The position numbers and the translations under genes are program-made. Positions 1 through 9,003 of a DNA stretch of 64,000 nt are shown here, one piece after another; within the stretch, counting starts at the first letter, position 1, and each line of letters opens with the position of its first letter. The notes below the pieces were generated by a model. That model was not told the DNA's origin. It made no database searches and saw only the letters and a list, made by a program, of their open reading frames with translations. The DNA is from Metabacillus sp. KUDC1714. GTDB taxonomy: Bacteria; Bacillota; Bacilli; Bacillales; Bacillaceae. The stretch lies in the NCBI RefSeq assembly GCF_014217835.1, contig NZ_CP055263.1, forward strand, positions 5,459,501 to 5,523,500. Reading direction: 5' to 3'.

Positions 1-1170
1 GTTAATATTTGTTTCATCTTCTGTGAGAATTTGCTTAAAAAGCATTTTAAATGCATCAAGTATGGCACTATAAGGACTTTGCTTAAGGAGAAGGTCAAAC
101 TTTCCTCGAATTAAAAATGTCTGTTTCTTATTTAATTCCTGCAACACTTCATCCACTATCGCTGTTTTTCCTGTTCCTGATTCACCAGATATGAGCATAA
201 GCTGTGTTTCACCGTTTTCAAGAGTACGATTACATATGGATATTAACTTATTTACTTCTTCTTCTCTTCCAAATAATCGATTATTTGTCTCTATATTCAT
301 AAATGTATCTTTTTTCCCTATTGCAAACGAGGTTAGTTGTCCATTTTCATAATGTTGGAGACAAGTGATTAAGTCCTCTCTTAAGCCATACGAACTCTTA
401 TAGCGATCAATTGGAGATTTACTTAGAAGTTTCATAATAATATTTGCTAGGATTTCAGGAACATCTTCATTTAGATCTGTTAAAGGAGGTGGTTGTTTTG
501 TTAAGTGCGCATGGATCCAATCAAATGGTGATTCTACAACAAAAGGTGTTTGACCTGTTAGCATTTCATAAAAAACGACACCAAGTGTATAAAGGTCTGA
601 TTGAAAATCTACATTTCGATTGATTCTTCCAGTTTGCTCTGGAGATATATAGGCTAATTCGATGTCCATCTCTTTATCAATAGGTATTTGATTGTTACTT
701 ATTCGATTTTTTTGAGTATATTGGAGACCAGTAAGTTTAAGTTCATTTGAAGTATGATTAAGTAAAATCGTAGAAGGGTTAATGTTTTTATGTACAAGTT
801 GATGGCGATTAAGATTAACTAATGCCGTTGCAAGCTTAATAGTCATTCTTAAAAACTCGTCTACTTTCAATTTTTCTTTTTTCTTGAGGTAGGTGTTCAA
901 CGTTTCACAAGGAAAATATTCATATACCACATAAGGTTGCCTACCATCAGTTTCCAAACTTATAGGTCGTAATATTTCTTCAATCTCAATTGATTGAACT
1001 AAATCATATTCATGCTGTATGGAAGCGATTGTTTTTTTTGAAACGTGTTGCTCCTTTACTATCTTAAGAAGCACATTCTTTCTAGTATCAGTAGAAAATC
1101 CTTTATAAAGAGTATATAAGTGATTGCTTGATATTTCCTCTAATGATTGATACCTACTTAATGATTCCAT
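1..1170 (-). CDS. Ser/Thr protein kinase-like / AAA ATPase multidomain signalling protein (partial, C-terminus off window)
   Basis: About 390 N-terminal residues are visible; the gene continues past the left edge. Residues ~1-260 have the protein-kinase fold: a lysine in VLLKIVKE (~35), an APE-like SPEQTGR (~170) and the SDLYTLGVVFYEML helix. A linker leads to a P-loop, GESGTGKT (~328-335), as in the kinase-AAA proteins that often end in GAF and histidine-kinase modules. The catalytic loop reads HKN rather than HRD, and the DFG position reads LTG, so kinase activity is doubtful; this is seen directly. The start ATG at 1170 has an AAGGTGG ribosome site. It is divergent from the SinI-like gene at 1296. 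The role as a sensor/ATPase scaffold is inferred. I cannot tell whether a histidine kinase module follows. Confidence 0.85.
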   Translation of the reverse strand, partial: MESLSRYQSLEEISSNHLYTLYKGFSTDTRKNVLLKIVKEQHVSKKTIASIQHEYDLVQSIEIEEILRPISLETDGRQPYVVYEYFPCETLNTYLKKKEKLKVDEFLRMTIKLATALVNLNRHQLVHKNINPSTILLNHTSNELKLTGLQYTQKNRISNNQIPIDKEMDIELAYISPEQTGRINRNVDFQSDLYTLGVVFYEMLTGQTPFVVESPFDWIHAHLTKQPPPLTDLNEDVPEILANIIMKLLSKSPIDRYKSSYGLREDLITCLQHYENGQLTSFAIGKKDTFMNIETNNRLFGREEEVNKLISICNRTLENGETQLMLISGESGTGKTAIVDEVLQELNKKQTFLIRGKFDLLLKQSPYSAILDAFKMLFKQILTEDETNIN

Positions 1171-1295
1171 TTGTCATCCACCTTTTGCTTATGGAATTTA
1201 TTTGCATTCTTTAACTAATCTTTAAGAAACCTTATACAAGCTTTATAGTTTATAAAGTATGATAAGGTTATCAAATATCATGACGGAGGTTTCAA

Positions 1296-1457
1296 ATGGA
1301 AAAGTTTAAGCATTTCACTTTATCTGATTCAAATAGAGATCTCGATTATGAATGGGTAAAGCTGATTCAAGAAGCATTCACTCTAGGAATTACAAAAGAA
1401 GAGATTAAAAATTTTTTACAGACTTATGGTGATATTAATCATCAAAAAAGCCATTAA
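1296..1457 (+). CDS. SinI-like antirepressor peptide, 53 aa
   Basis: This short gene starts at ATG 1296, seven bases after a GGAGG site (1285-1290). Residues ~16-41 carry the SinI dimerisation signature: LDYEWVKLIQEA followed by GITKEEIKNFL. This lines up with the LDQEWVELM..A..ISPEEIRKYL helices of Bacillus subtilis SinI, which binds and disables the biofilm repressor SinR. No DNA-binding domain is present, so it is antagonist-only. It is divergent from the kinase/ATPase gene, and its last 23 bases overlap the 3' end of the convergent response-regulator gene. No sinR is in the window. Assignment to the family is firm; the partner repressor is unknown. Confidence 0.8.
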   Translation: MEKFKHFTLSDSNRDLDYEWVKLIQEAFTLGITKEEIKNFLQTYGDINHQKSH

Positions 1458-2157
1458 ATTTATACCCCATACCTCTTAAGGTTAAGACATAAATTGGCTC
1501 TGTAGGATGTGGTTCAATTTTTTTACGCAAATTACTGATGTGTACCATTACAGTTCTATAATCACCAAGACTTTCTTCACCCCAAACCCGTTCAAACATC
1601 TGCTCCACGGTAAAGACTCGATTTGGATTTTCTGCTAACAAGCATAATAGCTGATATTCTTTTGCTGATAGTGGTATCGCTTTTTTATTTACTTTTACAA
1701 CACAGCTGTTTTTATCTATTGTTAGCCCTGGAAAAACCAATACAGAGTCTTCAGTCCATTCATCCAGTTTATATACTTGATGTGAAATATTTTTATTTCT
1801 ACGTAGATGAGCTTGTACTTTAGCAACAAGTAATGCAGGACTAAAGGGCTTTGTTATGTAATCATCTCCACCAATTCGATGCGCTAAAATTTTATCAAAA
1901 TCATCTTCTTTTGAGCTTAAAAATAAAATTGGTGCACTTGTGTTTTGACGCAATAATCGACAAACCTCATATCCATCCATATCAGGGAGTAACACATCTA
2001 AAATGATTAAATTGGGACGATGGAGATCGACTAATTTTATTGCAGTATTTCCAAATCCAGATACGGTAACAGAGTACCCCTCTTTTGACAAGTACAGTTG
2101 TAAAATCGATCTGATATCCTCATCATCATCTATTATTAAAATTGTTTCTCCTGCCAT
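1435..2157 (-). CDS. OmpR/PhoB-family response regulator
   Basis: 240 residues. The N-terminal receiver domain (1-120) has the acidic pocket DDD at 10-12, phosphoacceptor Asp54 in LIILDVLLPDMDG, and the conserved Lys in YITKPFSP (~104). The C-terminal winged-helix DNA-binding domain (~135-235) contains LSAKEYQLLCLLAENPNRVF and the recognition region VMVHISNLRKKIE, ending in LRGMGYKF. Length and domain order are typical of OmpR regulators. The ATG at 2157 follows GGAGG. No cognate histidine kinase is adjacent in the usual orientation; the nearest candidates are the truncated protein at the left edge and the PAS kinase at 3295-4926, neither clearly co-transcribed. The target genes are unknown. 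Confidence 0.93.
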   Translation of the reverse strand: MAGETILIIDDDEDIRSILQLYLSKEGYSVTVSGFGNTAIKLVDLHRPNLIILDVLLPDMDGYEVCRLLRQNTSAPILFLSSKEDDFDKILAHRIGGDDYITKPFSPALLVAKVQAHLRRNKNISHQVYKLDEWTEDSVLVFPGLTIDKNSCVVKVNKKAIPLSAKEYQLLCLLAENPNRVFTVEQMFERVWGEESLGDYRTVMVHISNLRKKIEPHPTEPIYVLTLRGMGYKFNGFFDD

Positions 2158-2683
2158 TTACTTTCCTCCAATTACAAAGAGTGTTTCTTACTAAATATTG
2201 ATATTTTTACTTATTAAACGTTAAGGATTCACATTAACTTTGAACTATGAAAAAGGACTTACTCATGGAGGTTTTTAAATAAAATCTATAAATCTCTTAT
2301 TAAACATCAGTTCTAATTAACTATAAATATTTAGTGATATTTACCTAAACTTTAGGAATTAATATTGATTCACCTTTTATTAGTTTAGAAAATATTACTA
2401 ATGTAATGTTTTCCATATCCTTATTATAAACGCTTTCGACAATTGTTCAAACAAAATGTAATTTGAAGGATTCATATGCGATTTTGATTTAATATTTGCA
2501 AATTTCAAGGATAAGCCAAGATTCCCATCAGAAGGGGGGTCTTTATAATTTACTAATATTATGGGACAGAGGGGAGCTATTTAGGTTGTGTTAAACTTTA
2601 TTGAATGTGAACGCAGGATTAATAAGGGAATATACACGAAATTGGTAGCTCCATCTCGTTTTGCATAAATTAAGTTAATCAAT
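2158..2683. other. Intergenic region, 526 bp, no confident gene
   Basis: Very AT-rich. It contains the upstream region of the response-regulator gene and the downstream flank of the coat-like gene. A possible 26-codon GTG frame at 2588-2668 behind an AGGGGAG stretch is too short to call. No strong hairpin terminator or repeat was recognised. Confidence 0.5.
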
Positions 2684-3094
2684 TTACAGCCATCTAAGCC
2701 CAATTGTTAAGTGACAACAATCCGAACCACCAACTTTAGACGATAGCTTTAGGTTAATTCCATCAGGATTAAAAGTTGTCTCTACCTTTGACTTAATACC
2801 GGTCGACTTGATTAACTGATCAACTTCCTTCATATTTGATTGCTGTGCTGCATCCATAACCTTTTTAGCAAACGGTTTTGACTTTGCTAGCTCATTTAAA
2901 ACCAAACTTGCTTCTTTCATTAAATGTTGCATTGATTTAGCCGATTGTTCAAATAATGTAGGATCGACATCAGGAAATTGTCTACCTTGCTGTTGATAGT
3001 AATAATTGTAGGGGATTGTAGTTACCTGTCTTACTGGGTATCCATTGGGATAATATACCGGATTATACATAGGTTGACAATAGTAATGAGTCAC
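2684..3094 (-). CDS. YuzC-like spore coat protein, 136 aa
   Basis: A Tyr/Pro-rich N-terminus (residues 1-40, many YY, NP and YPNGYP motifs) precedes a helical region (FEQSAKSMQHLMKEASLVLNEL) and a C-terminal region with GIKSKVETTFNPDGI and a Cys-Cys pair near the end (SDCCHLTIGL). From memory this layout matches the B. subtilis inner-coat protein YuzC family; I cannot verify the match by alignment here. There is no signal peptide. The GTG start at 3094 is preceded by AAAGGAGC. The gene is monocistronic by appearance. The coat location is inferred from the family and from the spore-former context. Confidence 0.6.
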   Translation of the reverse strand: MTHYYCQPMYNPVYYPNGYPVRQVTTIPYNYYYQQQGRQFPDVDPTLFEQSAKSMQHLMKEASLVLNELAKSKPFAKKVMDAAQQSNMKEVDQLIKSTGIKSKVETTFNPDGINLKLSSKVGGSDCCHLTIGLRWL

Positions 3095-3235
3095 TTCAAA
3101 TCAGCTCCTTTAGGTGAGTTGCCACTTTATAATATACGACTTTACCAACTATTTGTGATTGTTCATTTACAACATTATCCAGATATAATCTCAGAAGCTT
3201 TAAGTAATTATAATTTGTGCTTGAATTTCAACTAT

Positions 3236-3288
3236 AAAAAATCCCTATGCATCATTTGCTATTCGGCATTTGATGTATAGGGATTTTT
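3236..3288 (-). terminator. Rho-independent terminator after the PAS histidine kinase gene
   Basis: An 18-bp near-perfect inverted repeat: AAAAATCCCTAT at 3236 pairs with ATAGGGATTTTT ending at 3288. It lies 7 bases past the stop of the minus-strand kinase gene, and the minus-strand arm ends in a T run. Confidence 0.85.
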
Positions 3289-3294
3289 CTTTCT

Positions 3295-4926
3295 TTATTT
3301 ATTAATTGGTAAGACAAGCCTTACAGTTGTTCCTTCATTCACTTTACTCTGGAACTGAATTTGACCTTTATGAAACTCGACAATTCTATAGCTAACGGTT
3401 AACCCTAAGCCTGTCCCTTTCTCCTTCATTGAATAAAAGGGCTCTCCTAAATGCTTTAACCTCTCTTGGTCTATCCCACATCCGTCATCTTTAAACAGAA
3501 TACAAATATGGTCGTGATCTGTTTTATTAATAGAAACTTGCACTTTTTTTGATGTAGCTTCTATAGAATTTTTGATTATGTTTATAAATAACTGTTTTAA
3601 TTGATTAGACTCACAATCTACAAGTGGGAGCCTATCATTTGTTAAAATTTCTAACTCAACGCCATATAAATTTGCTTCAGACTCAAGCAATGATTTCACA
3701 TTTGATAGCAACTCATTTATATTTCGTTTTTGAAAATGAATTTGTTGCGGCTTTGCTAAAACTAATAGCTCACTTGAGATAATATTTATTCGTTCAATTT
3801 CTTCAAGCATAATTTTATAATACATTTGATTTTCATCACTTGAGGATTGGAGCATTTGAAGAAATCCTTTTAATGATGTTAACGGATTCCTGATTTCATG
3901 TGCAACACTTGCAGCCAATTCCCCAACAACTGAAAGCTTCTCAGTTTTTCGAAGTAGTTGCATCGTTTCTTTTTCTTTTGTTATATCAACGGCATACCCA
4001 ATCACTCCTACTGTCTCATTATTAATGATCATAGGAACTGCAGTACAACGTAAACTCTTCTTTAACTGATCCTTTTTAATAATCTCAATTTCTTCATTAA
4101 TCCATGGTTTGTTTTCTTTAATCACCTTTATATAGGCTTCACTAACCCGTCGACGATCATTTTCAACGATAAGAGATAGTACTGACTTTTGTAAGAAATC
4201 TTCCTTGTTATAGCCAGTATATTTATAAAAATGGTCATTTACGTTTGTAAGATTTCCTTGTAGATCAATCATATATACTAATTCTGGATTAAATTCAAAC
4301 AATGATTTATATCTTTGTTCACTTTCTGCCAATTTCCTTTCAGCAGCAATCCTATCACTTACATCGCGTCCCAATACGACGAGCTCTTTTCTTGTTCCAT
4401 TTTCATTAAATATTGGAACCTTTATCGTATTAAACGTTTTAACCGTTCCATCTGGCATAGGGATTTCTTCAATACACTGACTAACCTCACCTTTTAACCA
4501 TGCTTCTTCATCTGATATTTCACAATATCTTAGCGCATCACCATAAAAATTGCTAAAGTCAGCTAGCTCAGAATCCTTTTTACCTCGGTAATCAACATTC
4601 TCAATTTGAAATAGCTTTAATGCAAACTCATTTGCCTCCGTCCATCTGCCATCACCATCTTTAAAATTAACAAAGTCGACCATTGAATTTATTAATATAT
4701 TTAACTTATTTTTCTCTTGCCTTTCTTTTTCATATGCTTCCTTTTTCACTATTAAATAGTAAAAAAACACACTCGTTAGCACAACAAATATGCATCCTTT
4801 AATATTTTGAAAAATTAAATGAATGTCTTTGGGGATTCCGTTATAGACAATTAAGTTATCAGTAACAATAATCCAAACGAAGCTGAATATAATATATAAT
4901 AATAGCCATTTTACTTTTTTCGCCAT
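3295..4926 (-). CDS. Membrane PAS-domain sensor histidine kinase (sporulation-kinase type)
   Basis: 543 residues. Two N-terminal membrane segments (~6-28 and ~39-62) are followed by two PAS domains (~75-195 and ~205-320), then a HisKA domain with the phosphorylated His in SVAHEIRNPLTSLKGF (~342). The C-terminal HATPase_c domain has an N box (NIIKNSIEAT), a G1 box (DDGCGID) and a G2 box (KGTGLGL). The SVAHEIRNPLTSLKGFLQ block is typical of the orphan kinases KinA-KinE that feed the Spo0F/Spo0A phosphorelay. No response regulator is adjacent, consistent with an orphan kinase. The ATG at 4926 follows AAGGAGAG. Entry into the sporulation phosphorelay is inferred from domain similarity only. Confidence 0.9.
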   Translation of the reverse strand: MAKKVKWLLLYIIFSFVWIIVTDNLIVYNGIPKDIHLIFQNIKGCIFVVLTSVFFYYLIVKKEAYEKERQEKNKLNILINSMVDFVNFKDGDGRWTEANEFALKLFQIENVDYRGKKDSELADFSNFYGDALRYCEISDEEAWLKGEVSQCIEEIPMPDGTVKTFNTIKVPIFNENGTRKELVVLGRDVSDRIAAERKLAESEQRYKSLFEFNPELVYMIDLQGNLTNVNDHFYKYTGYNKEDFLQKSVLSLIVENDRRRVSEAYIKVIKENKPWINEEIEIIKKDQLKKSLRCTAVPMIINNETVGVIGYAVDITKEKETMQLLRKTEKLSVVGELAASVAHEIRNPLTSLKGFLQMLQSSSDENQMYYKIMLEEIERINIISSELLVLAKPQQIHFQKRNINELLSNVKSLLESEANLYGVELEILTNDRLPLVDCESNQLKQLFINIIKNSIEATSKKVQVSINKTDHDHICILFKDDGCGIDQERLKHLGEPFYSMKEKGTGLGLTVSYRIVEFHKGQIQFQSKVNEGTTVRLVLPINK

Positions 4927-5070
4927 AATTCTCTCCTTGAATATTGCCGATTAATGACTATTTTACTATAATCAATCCTTGATTACATTATAATTATATA
5001 AATAGAAAATTTTTCATTTCTTTTTGAGATCAATTTTTTTACACCATGAGAGGTAAATGCTTGAAAATAC

Positions 5071-5111
5071 AAAAAAAAGGCTGTATAAAGGGCTAGCTTT
5101 TATACAGCCTT
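5071..5111 (-). terminator. Terminator of the rhamnogalacturonan locus
   Basis: AAGGCTGTATAAAG pairs with CTTTTATACAGCCTT around a short loop; on the minus strand the stem is followed by eight T. It lies 35 bases past the stop of the acetylesterase gene and closes the pectin locus. Confidence 0.85.
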
Positions 5112-5145
5112 GTCTATTAAGTTACTATTTCATTTTCCATTAATA

Positions 5146-6327
5146 TTATCGAGACATAAATCCTTCAAACCCTTGTCTATTCAAATCATCAGCTACAATT
5201 TGGGCAAGTTGTCTTGCACCCTCACGGTTAGGGTGTAAGCTATCTCCAGGCATATAAAGTTTACCTGAAGCTTCAGGACCTATTGATGTAAAATAAGTTG
5301 AACTTAGTACATTTAGATCTACTAATGGTACTTTTTCTTCCTTAGCTAAAGCTAAAATGGAATGTCTATACCATCTATTTTCTGAATTATGAACATTATC
5401 TGAATTAAAATCTGTTGCCCTTCCTTGAGGAGTTGATAGTATCACCATCGCTCCTTTATCTTTAACTTGTCTAACCATGTCTCTCATTATCTCTTTAAAT
5501 TCTGCTTCGGTTGTCATATTTTTTGGATTTGTGTCATTAATTCCTAACTGTAACAGAAAATAGTCACCTGGTTTAATATACTTCAAGATTGCTTCAAGCT
5601 GACCATCGTCTCTAAATCCCCTAGCAATTTGCCCCCCTGAAGCCATATTTCGTATTTGATATGTTTCCGTATCAACAAACTCTGGCAAAAGTTGTCCCCA
5701 ACCTGCTTGTAAACTATTCGCTAATGGGTAATAGTTACAAACTGTAGAGTCACCACCAATATAAATTGTCGGTTTCATTACAGCATGTTTAGATAATTTC
5801 TTGATCTCAATAGCACTAAGAGTAAAGTTTGTACCAACTTTCCCTTCTGTAACAAGTAGATTTAATTGATTGTCTGTAATGGGGATTTGAAATGTATCTG
5901 TTGCTGCGTTTCCAGTCATATTGATGAGTTGAAAAACTCCTTCAGCAGCAACGCTTGCTCTTGCAGTATCACCAAGTGTTACAGTTACTTCGTAAAGCCC
6001 ATTAGGAAGATCAACATTGAATGTGTTTTCACTTTTCGTGCCAAAGGCTAAAAATTGAACAGCATCACTAGCAACCCCTGTTCCTGCAGCTGTAACATTC
6101 TTCATGTTTTCTGGTGTGTTAAATCCATAGCCCATTTTCTCATTATAACGAGTAGTTGCGCTAACTCCCGTAAACCCCTTTTCTACAGGACCTTCTCCAA
6201 AGTCAAATTGATATTTTTTCGGAGCTGCTTGTGATGCCTCTACTTGAGGGGTTACCGCCATACCTTGCATAAAAATTGATAACAGAAGAATAACACTTAT
6301 TAAACCCAATAGTTTCCCTTGTCCCAA
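5146..6327 (-). CDS. rhgT: Secreted rhamnogalacturonan acetylesterase (SGNH hydrolase, CE12-like) with N-terminal carbohydrate-binding-like module
   Basis: 393 residues. A signal peptide (hydrophobic LLGLISVILLLSIFMQGMA) is followed by a beta-rich galactose-binding-like module (~37-180), then an SGNH hydrolase domain. The catalytic Ser lies in GGDSTVCN (~193), the block III Asn in GINDTNP, and the Asp-x-x-His pair in GDSLHPN (~362). Rhamnogalacturonan acetylesterases (RhgT/YesT type) remove acetyl groups from galacturonate in the RG-I backbone so that lyases can act. The TTG start at 6327 is preceded by AAAGGAGCG. It sits 60 bases downstream of the PL11 lyase gene and is probably co-transcribed. 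The extra N-terminal module makes it longer than single-domain B. subtilis RhgT. Confidence 0.9.
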   Translation of the reverse strand: MGQGKLLGLISVILLLSIFMQGMAVTPQVEASQAAPKKYQFDFGEGPVEKGFTGVSATTRYNEKMGYGFNTPENMKNVTAAGTGVASDAVQFLAFGTKSENTFNVDLPNGLYEVTVTLGDTARASVAAEGVFQLINMTGNAATDTFQIPITDNQLNLLVTEGKVGTNFTLSAIEIKKLSKHAVMKPTIYIGGDSTVCNYYPLANSLQAGWGQLLPEFVDTETYQIRNMASGGQIARGFRDDGQLEAILKYIKPGDYFLLQLGINDTNPKNMTTEAEFKEIMRDMVRQVKDKGAMVILSTPQGRATDFNSDNVHNSENRWYRHSILALAKEEKVPLVDLNVLSSTYFTSIGPEASGKLYMPGDSLHPNREGARQLAQIVADDLNRQGFEGFMSR

Positions 6328-6386
6328 AATAGTCGCTCCTTTGTTTAAATGAATATTATTGTTGAAAAGTAAACGGTTGCTAGTTA

Positions 6387-8597
6387 TTAGCGATTAATAA
6401 TCCTAAACATATCTTCACTTACAAAATAATTCCCATTCTCTAGTGAGCCTGTTATGGATACCTCAATTTCCCCATTCTCACCGTTTAGTGCACTAATGAT
6501 GTCTTGTTGATTAAATTTGAGCGTGTTTCCTTTTGGAGCTCCTATTATTGTTATGTCGTTGATTTTCATTTTTACAGATGTTATTTTTGATCCTAAAGCT
6601 GTTTTCACTTTAGCTGTAACGGAATTTTCACTACTGTTTTTATTTGTATTAAGCACGTTCGGTGACACATCCACATCAATTTGTGATACAACATACATTT
6701 TTGGTGCAGATGGATTTTTCATGCCATGACCTAGATAAAAGCTTGTATGTGGCGGCTGATTATAGGCAACATTTTGCCACGAAACCCCTAAACGATAAAC
6801 GCGATCATGCATAAGAGTAAAAATGCGTTGATTCGTCATGTTTGTTGTTGTATAAATCCTTAGCTCACTACTATCTGCTGCTCTCCACATTACTTCTTCA
6901 CGCCAGTCACCAAATAGATCGGCCTGCAAGCTTGGATTGCCCTTTGTGTAGTTATTAGATGCTGAACCTTCTGCTGATAGTAGATTAACAGTTGTATTGT
7001 TTTCATAATCCCATTTATCAATTTTACCTGTTCCATAACCTATAGACTCATCCCAATTATGGTCTAGGAGCTCACGGGATAAGTCGCCATCCCACCAAAT
7101 GCCAAAATTCGTTGATGATGGCATAGCTTCTGTTATTAATTCTCCAGTACTTGAGTATATGCCACCTCTTGCCCAAACCTCTTCACCTTCATAACGAGGA
7201 TCAATATCAGCAGACATTCCTCTTCCAGTATCTCTTCCAGTAAAAATCCCCCAAAGAACTTCCCCTGAATCAGCATCTCTGTACTCCATTCCAAATGCAG
7301 AGTTTTTATCTTCATGCACTTGAAATACTTCCATACCTGGATGATTTGGATCTAAATCACCTAAATGCATCGCATCTCCATGTCCCAATCCTGTTGTATA
7401 TAAGGCTTTACCGTCATCATCAATTGCCATTGCACCATAGATGATTTCATCCATTCCATCGTCATCTACATCTGCCACACTTAGATTATGATTTCCTTGG
7501 CCAGCATATCCTTCATTTCCTGGTGTGTCACTATCAAACGTCCACTCCTTCGTCAATTTTCCATCGCGAAAATTATAGGCAACTAGCATTGTTTTTTCAT
7601 AATAACCACGCGCCATAATGAGGCTTGGTCTTTCACCATCAAGGTAAGCAATCCCTGCTAAGAAGCGATCCACACGATTCCCATATCCATCGCCCCAATC
7701 CGTTACGTTTCCTCTTGCTGGTTCAAAATCAGTTGTCACAAGTTCCTGGCCAGTTTCTCCATTAAAAATCGATAAGAACTCAGGCCCTTCTAATACTCTA
7801 CCTTCTGCATTTCTATAATCGGCAATTGGGTCACCAATAACCTTACCTGTCGAATCCGTTGTTCCATCAGCGGTTTTTAATGCTACCTCTGATTTACCAT
7901 CTCCATCTAGGTCATAAACCATAAATTGCGTATAATGGGCACCAGCTCTAATATTTTTCCCAAGGCCAATCCTCCATAAATGGCTTCCATCCATTTCATA
8001 CGCATCGACAAAGACCTCACCTGTCACACCGTTTCTTGAATTGTCTTGTGAGTTCGATGGATCCCATTTTAATACAATTTCATATTGACCATCCCCATCA
8101 AGATCACCAACACTTGCGTCATTTGCATGGTAGGTATAGGTTGATCCATCTGGATTAATTCCATCGGCTGGTTTTTCTAGCGGTACTGAAAGGTAGTTTT
8201 TCCCCCATACACCAATCTCTTTTGATTTCGATTGTAATTTACCATCCAATACTGCACGTACAGTATAAGTAGAATCCGCATTCCCTTTCCTATCCAAAAA
8301 GTTTGTGTTCGATTTAATTGGTGAGGAATTTACCTTTTTCCCATCACGATATAGGTTGAAAGAAATATCTTCAGGTTCATTCCCTAACAATCTCCAGCTT
8401 ATAAAAACACCATTTTCTACATTTACAGCTACTAGGCCTCGATCTAAGAATTCCATTTGATAATTTTTGTAAGAAGGATCTTGTTCAGGTGTGCTGTTTG
8501 CCATTGTTACTTGGGGAACAAACAGTGAAGCAGTTAATATTGAGCTAATTATAAATTTATTTGTTTTTCTAAATCGATTTCCTGTTTTATTAAACAT
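6387..8597 (-). CDS. yesW: Secreted rhamnogalacturonan endolyase (PL11) with C-terminal extra domain
   Basis: The start is placed at ATG 8597, which has a GGAGG site eight bases upstream; an upstream in-frame ATG at 8636 falls inside the cre site and lacks a ribosome site. A signal peptide covers about residues 1-35. The mature protein has the PL11 layout: a short beta domain, then the eight-bladed propeller with repeated calcium-binding DLDGDG / DVDDDG motifs (for example GDLDGDGQYE and YDLDGDGKSE). The last ~100 residues (after YVVSQIDVDV) form an extra beta-rich domain not expected in the ~620-residue B. subtilis YesW. The enzyme cleaves the rhamnose-galacturonate backbone of RG-I outside the cell by beta-elimination. 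It is upstream of the acetylesterase gene. Confidence 0.92.
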   Translation of the reverse strand: MFNKTGNRFRKTNKFIISSILTASLFVPQVTMANSTPEQDPSYKNYQMEFLDRGLVAVNVENGVFISWRLLGNEPEDISFNLYRDGKKVNSSPIKSNTNFLDRKGNADSTYTVRAVLDGKLQSKSKEIGVWGKNYLSVPLEKPADGINPDGSTYTYHANDASVGDLDGDGQYEIVLKWDPSNSQDNSRNGVTGEVFVDAYEMDGSHLWRIGLGKNIRAGAHYTQFMVYDLDGDGKSEVALKTADGTTDSTGKVIGDPIADYRNAEGRVLEGPEFLSIFNGETGQELVTTDFEPARGNVTDWGDGYGNRVDRFLAGIAYLDGERPSLIMARGYYEKTMLVAYNFRDGKLTKEWTFDSDTPGNEGYAGQGNHNLSVADVDDDGMDEIIYGAMAIDDDGKALYTTGLGHGDAMHLGDLDPNHPGMEVFQVHEDKNSAFGMEYRDADSGEVLWGIFTGRDTGRGMSADIDPRYEGEEVWARGGIYSSTGELITEAMPSSTNFGIWWDGDLSRELLDHNWDESIGYGTGKIDKWDYENNTTVNLLSAEGSASNNYTKGNPSLQADLFGDWREEVMWRAADSSELRIYTTTNMTNQRIFTLMHDRVYRLGVSWQNVAYNQPPHTSFYLGHGMKNPSAPKMYVVSQIDVDVSPNVLNTNKNSSENSVTAKVKTALGSKITSVKMKINDITIIGAPKGNTLKFNQQDIISALNGENGEIEVSITGSLENGNYFVSEDMFRIINR

Positions 8598-8620
8598 AAA
8601 AAACCTCCAGATTAGATTAA

Positions 8621-8636
8621 AGCGAAGCGCTTTCAA
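8621..8636 (-). promoter_or_regulatory. Catabolite-responsive element (cre, CcpA site)
   Basis: On the minus strand the site reads TTGAAAGCGCTTCGCT, a close match to the WTGAAARCGYTTWCA consensus with an intact TGAAAGCGCTT core. It lies 24 bases upstream of the PL11 lyase ATG, between promoter and ribosome site, where CcpA binding would act as a roadblock. Repression of the secreted enzymes in the presence of preferred sugars is therefore expected. Confidence 0.8.
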
Positions 8637-8960
8637 TAAATACTAAGTAAAATGTGAAAAAGTCTTCCATCCTAGTTTTTTTGCTTAGCTGTGAAAAAAA
8701 ACAAACTATTTTGGTTATTGTAAAAACTAGTACTTTTTGCTAAAATAAAAATAGGCTATAGTACCTAATCTTTACATACTCTAGATTAGGATATTTTTGC
8801 CACTTTCCTCCTTTCCTTCATTTTGAAAACCTTTAATGAAAGACTCCTTTTTAACCTATCTGAATCTTTTTTTACAAACAACCACACTTTTTTGTTTCAC
8901 CATTTTTATTACCTCTTAGCACATTTTTGAAATTTGAGATTTTTTTGTTGTAGAATTTAC

Positions 8961-8997
8961 CCCTGCCTATCTAAAAAAATCAGGATATTAGGCAGGG
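8961..8997 (-). terminator. Hairpin downstream of the DUF624 gene
   Basis: CCCTGCCTA (8961) pairs with TAGGCAGGG (8989-8997), just past the stop of yesL. The minus-strand tail is AT-rich but lacks a clean T run, so it may be only a partial terminator. Confidence 0.5.
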
Positions 8998-9003
8998 ATC
9001 ATT

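Larger units (their letters stand above)
8598..9003. other. Regulatory intergenic region upstream of the PL11 lyase gene
   Basis: 406 bp, extremely AT-rich. It holds the cre site at 8621-8636, a small inverted repeat CCTAATCT/AGATTAGG at 8764-8790 and the hairpin at 8961-8997 that follows yesL. The lyase promoter must lie here, but no convincing -35/-10 pair could be fixed by eye. Confidence 0.5.

Noticed and set aside
2588..2668. 26-codon GTG frame with an upstream AGGGGAG
   Set aside because: Too short and without similarity or terminator; could be chance in a 526-base gap.
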